Assembly (NCBI GenBank): GCA_963846585.1
Contig: CAWJWO010000002.1
Location: 396,821 to 460,820, forward strand
Reading direction: 5' to 3'
DNA length: 64,000 nucleotides
From: JAAUTT01 sp963846585
GTDB lineage: Bacteria > Bacteroidota > Bacteroidia > Bacteroidales > JAAUTT01
The translations under genes and the position numbers were made by a program. The notes under the pieces are model-generated. The model had not been told where the DNA came from. It saw only the letters and a program-made list of their open reading frames with translations, and did not search any database. Positions within the stretch are counted from its first letter, which is position 1; every line of letters starts with the position of its first letter. Shown piece after piece: positions 33,584 through 41,606 of this stretch.

Positions 33584-35116
33584 TCATTTGTCTTTATCAA
33601 CAAACTTCAACATTAAAGTAAAATCTTTTTTAAAGCTCCAATTAGCAAGCTTATCCGGAAACCAGTTCAGATCCCCTGCAGGAAAATTGTTCATCCCCGA
33701 CTGTAAAATCTGTTTATTTGAATATGAAAAATCTTCCTTTGCCGGATATATACCTTTAGAAGAATTTGTATACACAGTAGTCAGATTTCTTGCTGTAAAG
33801 GGATCTTTTGAATCAGGGTCATATCCCCAGAAAATGTCATTCTTTGGAGAAGCTGAATACATATCGGAAAGAAATTCAACAATTGATGTTCTGTTATCGG
33901 GCATAATGTTAAAAGAAGGGTCAATTCCATTAATGCAATTTTTAAATACCATATGTGGATGCCAGGCCCACATAGATTCAGTGCGTGAATTAATAACCGG
34001 CTCTGCTATTATTTTTCTACCTGTTACCGGTACCGTATCATTGTAATTTTTATAAAACGGATAAAATAATGTTGTATCAAAATAACTTACATTGTTACAA
34101 TAAACAATTACCCTGTTTAGCTCCTGCGGGTCGGTCGGACTTAACGATTTTTGATCTGTAAATTGCACCGCATCTGTACCAAAGAGTTTAATGGCTTCTT
34201 CAGCTGAAATACGTGTACCAGGAGTTTTAAGAGTATCTATATTAATAGTTTGCCCATATAAAAGTGTATTCGGATCCTGATATTTGCGGTCCTTCATTCT
34301 TTCGCCCGCGAAATGGCAGTTTACCAATAAATTATTCGCTATATAAGCATTTTTATACCAACTTTCTAACCAGCAGAATTTGGCACAATTAACTACCGTG
34401 TTATGATCACATATGTAGTAATTAAGACCAATACCCTGCGACTGAACCAGTCCAAACCCAACATTTTCAACAGTATTATTAATCTCAACAAGCGTATCGG
34501 CAGGTACATGATAATATATTACACGCCCGGCCCAAATTTCATCTTTATATATTGCATTACGGAACATATTATTTGTAAGGTATACACTTGTATATTTACC
34601 GGTAATATAAATAGCAGGGCCCTCCTGCCATTCGAAAATACAACGATTTATTTTTACTATTGAGCTGTCTTTCATTTCAACTATGGGTTCCCAAAGCTGT
34701 GCACCTTTTGCCACCCAGGAAAGTATCCAGGCATTTGATAATGTTAAATTACCATGAGCTTCAATTATTCTGTCAATAACCCTGTCGCCTAATAAAAACC
34801 TCAGAGAATCAGGAGCAAGCTGAATGACGGCCTGGCCCGGGTCTTTACCTGTTTTTGGGGCCGGTTCACCTATTATCCTTAAATGATAATCCTTGCTGAT
34901 TATCGTTTTACTGTTAACGTATCTTTGTCCCCTGACTAAAACATAAACCCTGTTTAAATTAATCCGGGTTCCGTCACGTGCAGTGTCGCCAGCAATTACG
35001 TTTGCAAGTGCATTAATCCCTGTATTTTTAATTATAAGAGTATCAGTATTTTTAGCCAATGCTGCAAAACTGATAAATCCTGAAATCAGAATGATGAGAT
35101 AGATTTTAAATTTCAT
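33584..35116 (-). CDS. Secreted right-handed beta-helix-like protein
   Basis: A 510-residue protein with a signal peptide (ending AALAKN). The middle has the rhythm of a parallel beta-helix with Asn-rich turns (LTLSNAWILSW, VKINRCIFEWQEGPAIYITG, VYLTNNMFRNAI, YYICDHNTVVNC, AYIANNLLVNC), as in pectate-lyase-like surface proteins. No catalytic residues can be named with confidence. No T9SS tail is seen. A polysaccharide-related or adhesive role is a guess. It is probably co-transcribed with the macro-domain gene. Confidence 0.7.
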   Translation of the reverse strand: MKFKIYLIILISGFISFAALAKNTDTLIIKNTGINALANVIAGDTARDGTRINLNRVYVLVRGQRYVNSKTIISKDYHLRIIGEPAPKTGKDPGQAVIQLAPDSLRFLLGDRVIDRIIEAHGNLTLSNAWILSWVAKGAQLWEPIVEMKDSSIVKINRCIFEWQEGPAIYITGKYTSVYLTNNMFRNAIYKDEIWAGRVIYYHVPADTLVEINNTVENVGFGLVQSQGIGLNYYICDHNTVVNCAKFCWLESWYKNAYIANNLLVNCHFAGERMKDRKYQDPNTLLYGQTINIDTLKTPGTRISAEEAIKLFGTDAVQFTDQKSLSPTDPQELNRVIVYCNNVSYFDTTLFYPFYKNYNDTVPVTGRKIIAEPVINSRTESMWAWHPHMVFKNCINGIDPSFNIMPDNRTSIVEFLSDMYSASPKNDIFWGYDPDSKDPFTARNLTTVYTNSSKGIYPAKEDFSYSNKQILQSGMNNFPAGDLNWFPDKLANWSFKKDFTLMLKFVDKDK

Positions 35117-35287
35117 GTATGTAATGTTTTTAATTTAAATATAACTTTTGCTTAAATTATCAGTTTATGATTGGTAATCATGCCATTATTATTAATTTTT
35201 AGTATATAATATCCTCTTGATATATTATCCGGAGTTATTGAATAATCAGAGTTTGTAATTGTTAGCTTATTCTATAAATTATTAAGT

Positions 35288-36088
35288 CTACAATTCTCTG
35301 ATTTTTATATTTCTAAAACAAACCTTATCCCCATGGTCCTGCAATAATATATGCCCTTTGGCTGCTTCGCCAAAGTTGTGCCATTTTTTATATTTGCTTT
35401 TTGCAACAAGTTTACGATATTCCTTACTGCCACGCTCATATTCCAGAACCTTAATACCATTAAGCCAATGTTCAACATGATGTTTTTTCGAGATAATGCG
35501 TGCAGTATTCCATTCGCCTATAGGATTAACTTTTTTATTTTTAGCAGTAATAAGATCGTATAGTGAAGCCATTGTCCGGTTTCCGTCGCGTCCCATTTTT
35601 GCGTCAGGGTGATTTGCATCATCGAGGATCTGATATTCGAGGCCAATTGCAGACCCTTTACCATGTTCTTTCTCAGTTACAAAATATTTAATCCCGCTAT
35701 TTGCGCCTTTTGAAATCTTAAAATCAGCTGTAAGTTCAAAATCAGAATATTCACCCAGAGTAACAATATCTCCTCCATGAGCCGACTCACTACCATCGTT
35801 TTGCAAAACGCATAATTCACCATCCTTAATTTCCCAGCCTATTTCAGGAAAAGTCTTTTTATGGGCACCCCGCCATCCCCTGGTTGATTTCCCATCAAAC
35901 AAAAGTTTCCAGCCTGCTTCCTTTTCCGCCCTGGTAAGGGTATTATTAATACTATCAACAGGTTGTTTACTAATTGTATCGTTTGTTCCGCTTTTTATAT
36001 TGTTTGTATTATGGTTACAGGCTTGTAAAAAATAAATAGCAACTATAATCCACAAAAAATTCAAATATTTAATTCTTATATTTTTCAT
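35288..36088 (-). CDS. DUF1080 lipoprotein (3-keto-disaccharide hydrolase family)
   Basis: A 266-residue lipoprotein (lipobox FLQAC near residue 24) with one DUF1080 domain: GWKLLFDGKSTRGWRG, IKDGELCV, FELTADFKISKGANSGIKYFV, ending LLQDHGDKVCFRNIKIREL. DUF1080 members include hydrolases of 3-keto-glycosides. It is divergent from a TIM-barrel sugar isomerase-like gene 86 bp away, a pairing often seen in 3-keto-sugar pathways. Confidence 0.88.
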   Translation of the reverse strand: MKNIRIKYLNFLWIIVAIYFLQACNHNTNNIKSGTNDTISKQPVDSINNTLTRAEKEAGWKLLFDGKSTRGWRGAHKKTFPEIGWEIKDGELCVLQNDGSESAHGGDIVTLGEYSDFELTADFKISKGANSGIKYFVTEKEHGKGSAIGLEYQILDDANHPDAKMGRDGNRTMASLYDLITAKNKKVNPIGEWNTARIISKKHHVEHWLNGIKVLEYERGSKEYRKLVAKSKYKKWHNFGEAAKGHILLQDHGDKVCFRNIKIREL

Positions 36089-36174
36089 ATTTTTCGTTTT
36101 AATAAAATTTTATATTTACATAATGTTTATCCGGTATACTTTAATACAAAATTATAACTTAAAACAAAGGAATA

Positions 36175-37065
36175 ATGAAAATACTGCAAAGTTTAAATAA
36201 TACAACTTTTTTTATAAAAACTACTAAATTAATATTTGTTTTGGTTATCGGATTTGAAACATTGCAAGGCCAAAAAAATGATACTTCATTTCATAATAAA
36301 CTTGGCATAGTATCAATTACATATAAAAATAGTTTTAAGGACAATTTTGCTTTGACTTTAGATACTATAAAAAATTTAGGTATAAAGGATATTGAATTTT
36401 CAAATTTATTTGGGCAGAGCCCTTCTGAAATAAGAAAAATGCTAGACGAAAGGGGAATGTATTGTTCATCATACGGTGTTAACGATTCGCTCCTGATGAA
36501 CCGTACTGATGAAGTTGCAAAAAATGCTAAAATATTAGGAGCAAAATTTGTAAGGCTGGCCTGGATTCCTCATAAGGATATATTTACCTTAGACATAGCC
36601 AAAAAAACAGTTGAAGATTTTAATAAAGTTGGTAAAATTCTTAAAGATAAATATGATCTTTCTTTTTGTTATCACAACCACGGATATGAATTTTATCCAT
36701 ACGAAAATGGCACTTTATTCGACTATATTGTTCAACACACTAATCCAAAGTATATTAGTTTTGAACTCGATATTTTATGGGCTTATTTTGGAGGTGCTGA
36801 TCCATCCATGCTTTTGTATAAATATAGCAACAGGTTCAAACTTATTCATTTGAAAGATCTTCGTAAAGGGGTCGCAGGTAATCTATCCGGAGGAACTGCC
36901 ATTGAAAATGATGTTGCTTTGGGTACCGGACAAATTAATATTCCATCTGTTTTAAAAGCTGCACAAAAGGCAGGTATTCAACATTATTATTTTGAAGATG
37001 AGAGTCCTTCATATTACAAACAGCTTCCTGAAAGTATCAGGTATTTGTCGGAAATTGGGTATTAG
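36175..37065 (+). CDS. Exported sugar phosphate isomerase/epimerase-like TIM barrel
   Basis: A 296-residue xylose-isomerase-like TIM barrel after an N-terminal hydrophobic signal (LIFVLVIGFETLQGQ). Metal-site candidates are in SFCYHNHGYEF, SFELDILWAYFGG, LIHLKDLR and HYYFEDESPS. Members act on keto-sugars or inositols. It is divergent from the DUF1080 gene, which suggests joint work on 3-keto-sugars in the periplasm. Its stop TAG lies inside a TTAGTTGTTAGTTG repeat. Confidence 0.8.
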   Translation: MKILQSLNNTTFFIKTTKLIFVLVIGFETLQGQKNDTSFHNKLGIVSITYKNSFKDNFALTLDTIKNLGIKDIEFSNLFGQSPSEIRKMLDERGMYCSSYGVNDSLLMNRTDEVAKNAKILGAKFVRLAWIPHKDIFTLDIAKKTVEDFNKVGKILKDKYDLSFCYHNHGYEFYPYENGTLFDYIVQHTNPKYISFELDILWAYFGGADPSMLLYKYSNRFKLIHLKDLRKGVAGNLSGGTAIENDVALGTGQINIPSVLKAAQKAGIQHYYFEDESPSYYKQLPESIRYLSEIGY

Positions 37066-37286
37066 TTGTTAGTTGTTAATTTGTAAGTTGAAGGTATTTA
37101 TCACGTTTTCTCATAATTAATTTATGGTATTAAACCAATGAATAAAATTTTGTTGATTTATATTCCTTTTTTCAAATTCATATAAATATAAAAAAAACTT
37201 TATTATTTGCGTAAGTGTGTGATATCGGATTCTAAAATTTACTTCATAAAGTTAAGAATAAAAAGCACGTGTAAATAAAAAATATA

Positions 37287-37317
37287 TTGTACGGGTTGAT
37301 ATTTTTTTATAATTTTG
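37287..37317 (+). promoter_or_regulatory. Promoter of the toxin-antitoxin pair
   Basis: TTG at 37287-37289 and TAATTTTG at 37310-37317 are 20 bp apart, matching the Bacteroidota -33/-7 arrangement. The predicted start point is about 20 bp before the ATG at 37346. Confidence 0.5.
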
Positions 37318-37345
37318 TACGTGTGATCATAAATTGAAAAATAAT

Positions 37346-37591
37346 ATGAATACTAAATTGACATTGACAATTGAGCGGGCTATCATTGAAAAAGCCAAAA
37401 TATATGCTAAAGGGAAAGGGCATAGCCTTTCCGATATTATTGAGAATTATCTGAAAATGATCACCAAAGAAGAAAAATCAGAAATTGGAAGTACGCCAAT
37501 AGTTAAATCATTGAGAGGTTCTTTTAAAGCCCCATACAATTTTGACTACAAGAAAGAACTGGCCAAAGGTTTATCTGATAAATATCTGTAA
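37346..37591 (+). CDS. Ribbon-helix-helix-type antitoxin (DUF6364-like)
   Basis: The ATG at 37346 gives an 81-residue protein that begins with a strand (MNTKLTLTIERAI) and two helices (IEKAKIYAKGKGHSLSDIIENYLKMI), the shape of a ribbon-helix-helix DNA-binding antitoxin. The tail (GSFKAPYNFDYKKELAKGL) would wrap the toxin. A TTG start at 37334 is less likely. It is followed at once by a PIN toxin and probably represses its own promoter. Confidence 0.82.
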   Translation: MNTKLTLTIERAIIEKAKIYAKGKGHSLSDIIENYLKMITKEEKSEIGSTPIVKSLRGSFKAPYNFDYKKELAKGLSDKYL

Positions 37592-37592
37592 C

Positions 37593-38018
37593 ATGGATAA
37601 AGTTCTGATTGATACCGATGTAATTCTTGATTTTTTCTTTGACAGACAACCATTTTCAGAATATGCCACAAAAGTATTCTCTCTTTGTGAATTAGAAAAA
37701 ATTCAAGGCTATGTCACTCCTGTTATTTATTGTAATGTTTACTACCTATTGAAACAGACAGCAAAACATGAAAAGGTAATTGAAAAGCTTAACCTGTTAC
37801 TGACGATTACGGATGTACTAATGATGGACAAAGAAGTGCTCGTTCAAGCTATGAATTCAAAATTTAAGGATTTTGAAGATGCATTACAAAACTATTCAGC
37901 CGCAAAGACCGGAGACATAGATGCAATATTGACAAGGAACGTTAAAGATTTTAAATATAGTGAATTAGCGGTGCTTACTCCGGAGAATTATTTAAAAACT
38001 TTAACTGTACTCCGTTAA
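37593..38018 (+). CDS. PIN-domain ribonuclease toxin
   Basis: A 141-residue PIN domain. Acidic metal-binding positions lie in MDKVLIDTDVILDFF at the start and in FEDALQNYSA and GDIDAILTRNVKDF later. The start at 37593, one base after the antitoxin stop, is preferred over a longer frame from 37542 that overlaps the antitoxin gene. Such toxins cut RNA; the target cannot be predicted. Confidence 0.88.
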   Translation: MDKVLIDTDVILDFFFDRQPFSEYATKVFSLCELEKIQGYVTPVIYCNVYYLLKQTAKHEKVIEKLNLLLTITDVLMMDKEVLVQAMNSKFKDFEDALQNYSAAKTGDIDAILTRNVKDFKYSELAVLTPENYLKTLTVLR

Positions 38019-38026
38019 TATTAATA

Positions 38027-38072
38027 AGTCTTGAACTATGATTTATGTGATTTAATGATGGACTATGATTGG
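38027..38072 (+). repeat. Leader repeat copy 1 (AGTCTTGAACTATGATTT...)
   Basis: A ~45-bp sequence running AGTCTTGAACTATGATTT, then GTGATTTAATGATGGACTATGATTGG. Related copies occur at 38746, 39692, 39806 (minus) and 40230 (minus). The minus copies frame the GxxExxY gene. This copy ends 1 bp before the phosphatase start chosen here and covers an earlier possible start at 38065. Confidence 0.75.
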
Positions 38073-38073
38073 T

Positions 38074-38736
38074 ATGGCTGACAGATTATTTGCTATTGGG
38101 GATATACATGGCTGTTTTGGTCCATTAAAGGATTTAATCGAACATAAAATTATTCTTACCGGAAACGATAAACTTATCTTGCTTGGGGATTATATTGACC
38201 GGGGAAAACAAAGCAAAGAGGTTGTAGATTATATTATTACTTTAATTGAAAACGGCTTTGACATTATTCCGTTAATGGGAAACCATGAATCCATCTTACT
38301 CGAGACTTTAGAAAATGAGGAATATATGCCAAACTGGATTAAGAATGGAGGAAATGAAACTATGAACAGTTTTGGAGTAAAATCATTAAAGGAACTCAGC
38401 AATCGTTATGTTTTATTTTTCAAAGGATTAAGGTTTTATTATTCATTAAATAACTTTCTTTTTGTGCATGCCGGTTTTAATGATACCTGTGAAAATCCGT
38501 TCAGCGATAATTTTGAAATGCTCTGGTCCCGTAACCAAATATATTTCCACCCTTTATTACGTGATAAAACAATAATCCACGGGCACACACCGGTAACTGA
38601 AACACAGTGTCAACAACTTGTAGTAGATCGAAATCAAACTATAAATATCGATACCGGCTGCGTCTATTCAAACAGACCAGGTTATGGTATGTTAACGGCA
38701 GTGGAATTATATTCTTATCGCCTTTTTTCAGTTTAA
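38074..38736 (+). CDS. PPP-family metallophosphatase (lambda phosphatase-like)
   Basis: A 220-residue serine/threonine-type protein phosphatase with all signature motifs: GDIHG, GDYIDRG, GNHES and HGHTPVTE, which place two metal ions. The ATG at 38074 is preferred over 38065 because the earlier one lies in a dispersed repeat. Bacterial members remove phosphate from proteins or dinucleotides. It is not in an operon. Confidence 0.9.
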   Translation: MADRLFAIGDIHGCFGPLKDLIEHKIILTGNDKLILLGDYIDRGKQSKEVVDYIITLIENGFDIIPLMGNHESILLETLENEEYMPNWIKNGGNETMNSFGVKSLKELSNRYVLFFKGLRFYYSLNNFLFVHAGFNDTCENPFSDNFEMLWSRNQIYFHPLLRDKTIIHGHTPVTETQCQQLVVDRNQTINIDTGCVYSNRPGYGMLTAVELYSYRLFSV

Positions 38737-38745
38737 ATTTAAAAT

Positions 38746-38788
38746 AGTCTTGAACTTTGATTTTTGTGATTAAATTATGGACGATGAT
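38746..38788 (+). repeat. Leader repeat copy 2
   Basis: AGTCTTGAACTTTGATTT, then TTGTGATTAAATTATGGACGATGAT; a diverged copy of the ~45-bp repeat just after the phosphatase gene. The following 100 bp may be a worn remnant of the 5-prime end of a GxxExxY gene. Confidence 0.65.
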
Positions 38789-38914
38789 GTATCTAAATTA
38801 ATTTCCGGATCCTTACTAAAAATGGACAATGATAAACTTTTTCAAATTTTCCAACCTTTTCTTCATTACTTCACACTTTATATTAAAACATATGAGATAT
38901 AACTACCAAATGTA

Positions 38915-39586
38915 ATGGTCAGGAAAATTATTGTATTTTGTTCAATTTTATTAGTCGTATTAATTAATGGATATGGACAAAAAGAAGGAATAATTAATGA
39001 TACTACCTTAGTTTTAAATAATGAACATCATATTATTCGACAGAAAGAAGAAATTAAAAAAAATGATACTATTCATATTCAGTCATATCCAAAAATTTTA
39101 TTAAAATTTAATCCTTTTTCATTGTTTCTGGAAACATGTAATATACAATTTGAAACGGTCATAAATAAACACACCTCATTTCAAATTGGGCTTTCTTATA
39201 CATCTTTTAGTTATGATAATGATGGAGATGTAAATACTAATCAAGGTTTTTGGATCAAAATAGATATGCGAAACTACATTTTTTTAGCTGCCCCCAAAGG
39301 TTTATATTTTTCTCCTTTCATAGGAATATATAAATTCTCCGAAAATGATAATTACAGTAAATCCGACAATCCCACCGTGCCATCATTAAATGGTTCGGCA
39401 TTAGGTATTGGATTTGGATTTGTATTAGGTTATCAATTCGTTACGAAAAGTAACTTTTCTTTTGATTTGTTTATTGGGCCTTCCTATTATACGATCATCT
39501 CATCAAGTGGTGAAGAATTTTTTGGTTATCCATTTAATAATTTTGTACTTCGTACAGGTTTTACAATTGGCATACCAATTAAATAA
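38915..39586 (+). CDS. Outer-membrane beta-barrel-like protein (DUF3575 type)
   Basis: A 223-residue protein with a signal peptide (ending INGYGQ) and a barrel-like body of amphipathic strands (ILLKFNPFSLFLETCNIQFE, ALGIGFGFVLGYQFV) ending in a strand with a hydrophobic pattern (NNFVLRTGFTIGIPIK). It fits the DUF3575 group of small outer-membrane proteins. Function is unknown. Confidence 0.7.
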   Translation: MVRKIIVFCSILLVVLINGYGQKEGIINDTTLVLNNEHHIIRQKEEIKKNDTIHIQSYPKILLKFNPFSLFLETCNIQFETVINKHTSFQIGLSYTSFSYDNDGDVNTNQGFWIKIDMRNYIFLAAPKGLYFSPFIGIYKFSENDNYSKSDNPTVPSLNGSALGIGFGFVLGYQFVTKSNFSFDLFIGPSYYTIISSSGEEFFGYPFNNFVLRTGFTIGIPIK

Positions 39587-39691
39587 GCTCTTTGTGAATT
39601 TATTTAACCACATAATTTATATTTGCATCAGACGTAGCTATTATCGGAATTGATTTTTCCATCAATAGCTATGTGTACCTCTGACAAAATA

Positions 39692-39736
39692 GTCTTAAAC
39701 TTTGATTTTTGTGATTTAATGATGGACTATGATTGG
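39692..39736 (+). repeat. Leader repeat copy 3
   Basis: AGTCTTAAACTTTGATTT, then TTGTGATTTAATGATGGACTATGATTGG; nearly identical to copy 1. It faces the minus-strand copy at 39806, so the two form a broken inverted pair. Confidence 0.75.
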
Positions 39737-39753
39737 AAATTTGATTTTTGCTT

Positions 39754-39821
39754 ATTTACAAATCACAACCAATAACTTTTCCCGTTAATTCAATTTCCAG
39801 ATTTTCAATCATAGTGTTCAT
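39754..39821 (-). pseudogene. 5-prime fragment of a second GxxExxY gene
   Basis: Read leftward from an ATG at 39821, the sequence encodes MNTMIENLEIELTGK and then shifts frame by one lost base before IIGC-like sequence and a stop. It matches the first 20 or so codons of the intact GxxExxY gene at 40243, including its leader repeat. It is a truncated tandem copy. Confidence 0.65.
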
Positions 39822-39847
39822 TTAATCATTTAAATCATAGTTCAGAC
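39806..39847 (-). repeat. Leader repeat copy 4, overlapping the GxxExxY stop
   Basis: On the minus strand: GTCTGAACTATGATTTAAAT, then GATTAAATGAACACTATGATTG. It overlaps the stop codon of the GxxExxY gene and forms the leader of the truncated second copy. Confidence 0.75.
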
Positions 39848-40243
39848 ATTTTTTTTTGGTTTCATTACCCTTTTAAATTGCAATGATGTATTTCCAAAGT
39901 TGATAAGAAGGCCTATATCTAAACCATATGCCTCCAAATAATTAATTGCCTGGGCTAAATGTACATCCTCCAATTGTATTACAGCTTTAATCTCAAGCAT
40001 AATTTTACCTTCAATAAAAAAATCAACTCTTCGGGTACCAATATCATTTCCTTTATAGATAATTCCAATTTCATGTTCCCTGCTAAATTTAATGGATTGC
40101 AAAGCCATTTCAATTGCAAGGGCCCGTTGATATATTTTTTCCTGAAAACCATTGCCAAGAACCCGATGCACTTCCATAGCACATCCAATTATTTTGCCGG
40201 TTAGTTCACTTTCCGGATATTCTTTTTTTATCATAGTATTCAT
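39842..40243 (-). CDS. GxxExxY-family protein (PD-(D/E)xK nuclease-like)
   Basis: A 133-residue member of the GxxExxY family with the name-giving motif in VLGNGFQEKIYQRALAIE. The later RRVDFFIEGKIMLEIKAV has the D...ExK arrangement of PD-(D/E)xK nucleases. Its biological role is unknown. It is bracketed by two same-strand copies of a ~45-bp repeat, one covering its start codon and the next covering its stop. That suggests duplication or mobility as a unit. Confidence 0.85.
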   Translation of the reverse strand: MNTMIKKEYPESELTGKIIGCAMEVHRVLGNGFQEKIYQRALAIEMALQSIKFSREHEIGIIYKGNDIGTRRVDFFIEGKIMLEIKAVIQLEDVHLAQAINYLEAYGLDIGLLINFGNTSLQFKRVMKPKKNV

Positions 40244-40269
40244 TTAATCATTTAAAACATAGTTCAGAC
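40230..40269 (-). repeat. Leader repeat copy 5, overlapping the GxxExxY start
   Basis: On the minus strand: GTCTGAACTATGTTTTAAAT, then GATTAAATGAATACTATGAT. Its last bases encode the first residues (MNTMI) of the GxxExxY protein. Confidence 0.75.
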
Positions 40270-40424
40270 AATGTTATATAATGTGGGCTCCCAAAAAAGA
40301 AAAAGATATGAGAAAGTATTTTAAAATAACGGATGCGTTTAAAACGGAACTTATGGATGATACCTGGAATAAAATTGCTATACGAAAGTACCTAATAATC
40401 CAATAGCCCAATTTTAGAATAAAA

Positions 40425-41057
40425 TTACCATGCAGAAGGTTTACGAATAATAAACCCGTTGTCTTTCTTAATTTCATCTGGCAATTGGCTAATCATAAGT
40501 TTTTTGCGCCCAATAATCAGTGAACCTTTTGCATTTATTGCAATTGAGGCATTGTGACGTTTAGGTGGGAAGGCCACAAATACCCTTTTTTGTTTGAATA
40601 ATGAATGAATCGCTTTTATAGGTGGCACTAAATCACTATCTCCTGAAATTAGCATTGCCATATCAAATTTATCCTGATATGCATCAATTAACATTTGAGT
40701 GGTAATATTTACATCGGTCATTTTTTCATTATAAATTTGCCAATTATAACTGCAACGCCTACATTCATTCTTACCTGCCTGATAATGCCCGTAATAAATA
40801 TTAACATTAAATAATTCTAAAGCTTCGATATAGGTATTCTGTCTTTTTTGTTTATCTGGATTATTACTAACTCTGCTGGTAAAGTATTTTACTTCTTTAA
40901 GTTCCTGATTGGAAAGTAAAAGATTAGACGCCAATAGTTGTAGATCCAGCCATTTATATTGTTCAAAATTAGCTTCTTTCAGACCAAAGTAAAGATTAAA
41001 TCCATCTAAATAAACGATGACCCTTTCCTGTTTGTCACTAATATTTGCTTCTATCAT
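40425..41057 (-). CDS. NYN-domain (PIN-like) putative ribonuclease
   Basis: A 210-residue NYN domain protein: VIVYLDGFNLYFGL at the start, VDVNIT-like TDVNITTQMLIDAYQDKF, and MLISGDSDLVPPIKAI, giving the conserved aspartates. An inserted CRRCSYNW pair of cysteines near residue 100 may bind zinc. NYN proteins cleave RNA. A double hairpin lies in its leader at 41093-41133. Confidence 0.85.
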   Translation of the reverse strand: MIEANISDKQERVIVYLDGFNLYFGLKEANFEQYKWLDLQLLASNLLLSNQELKEVKYFTSRVSNNPDKQKRQNTYIEALELFNVNIYYGHYQAGKNECRRCSYNWQIYNEKMTDVNITTQMLIDAYQDKFDMAMLISGDSDLVPPIKAIHSLFKQKRVFVAFPPKRHNASIAINAKGSLIIGRKKLMISQLPDEIKKDNGFIIRKPSAW

Positions 41058-41092
41058 TAATTAATTATATATTTGCACAATCAATAACATCA

Positions 41093-41133
41093 CCAAAGAT
41101 AGCATCTTTGGTCCGACGCTCCGAAAGGAGCGT
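41093..41133. terminator. Two adjacent hairpins upstream of the NYN gene
   Basis: CCAAAGAT-AGC-ATCTTTGG (41093-41111) is followed by ACGCTCC-GAAA-GGAGCGT (41116-41133) and T-rich sequence on the plus strand. On the minus strand they lie in the leader of the NYN gene, 36-76 bp before its start. They could be a terminator for rightward transcription or an attenuator. Confidence 0.5.
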
Positions 41134-41330
41134 TTCTTATTTTAAGTAAGTTCTTATTGTTATTCACTTTAAACATAAAGAAAGCGGTTAATATACGAAC
41201 ATATTACAAAATAATACTTTTCAATTTTTATCGATTATTCACATTCTGACTAAACTTTTATTTTTTCTTTCACCTGCCTTACCTTCTTTTAATTTAAATG
41301 TAATTATCATCCTTTAACATTTTTATATCG

Positions 41331-41571
41331 GGGATTTACTTTCCATAAAGGCCGGTAAGATTTTGATTTGTTTATATTTTTCCGGAAACATATCAAAAAC
41401 TTTCTCAAAAATGAAAAAAGCATTTCGGGGTTATGAAATGCAACGAACCAAGGTTACGGCTCCGGCGAGGTACGAGACGAAGCGGTACCGAAGTTGAGTG
41501 GAATGCAATAAACACTGAATGGCTTTATTACCGATTTAAAAAAGGCTTTATACCTTTTAAGGGTGGGTGGG
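41331..41571 (+). repeat. Long direct repeat, copy 1 (~241 bp)
   Basis: The sequence from GGGATTTACTTTCCATAAAG to AAGGGTGGGTGGG is repeated at 43053-43228 with strong identity in both outer parts, e.g. ATCAAAAACTTTCTCAAAAA and GGCTTTATACCTTTTAAGGG. Copy 1 has about 60 extra bases in the middle. It has no coding capacity that I trust. It takes up nearly half of the 549-bp gap after the NYN gene. Confidence 0.8.
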
Positions 41572-41606
41572 AATTTATATTTTTATCCTTGAAATTGGGA
41601 GTTAAT

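Noticed and set aside
40281..40406. 41-codon frame starting MWAPKKEKDMRKYFK
   Set aside because: It looks protein-like but has no supporting context or recognised family; too short to call.
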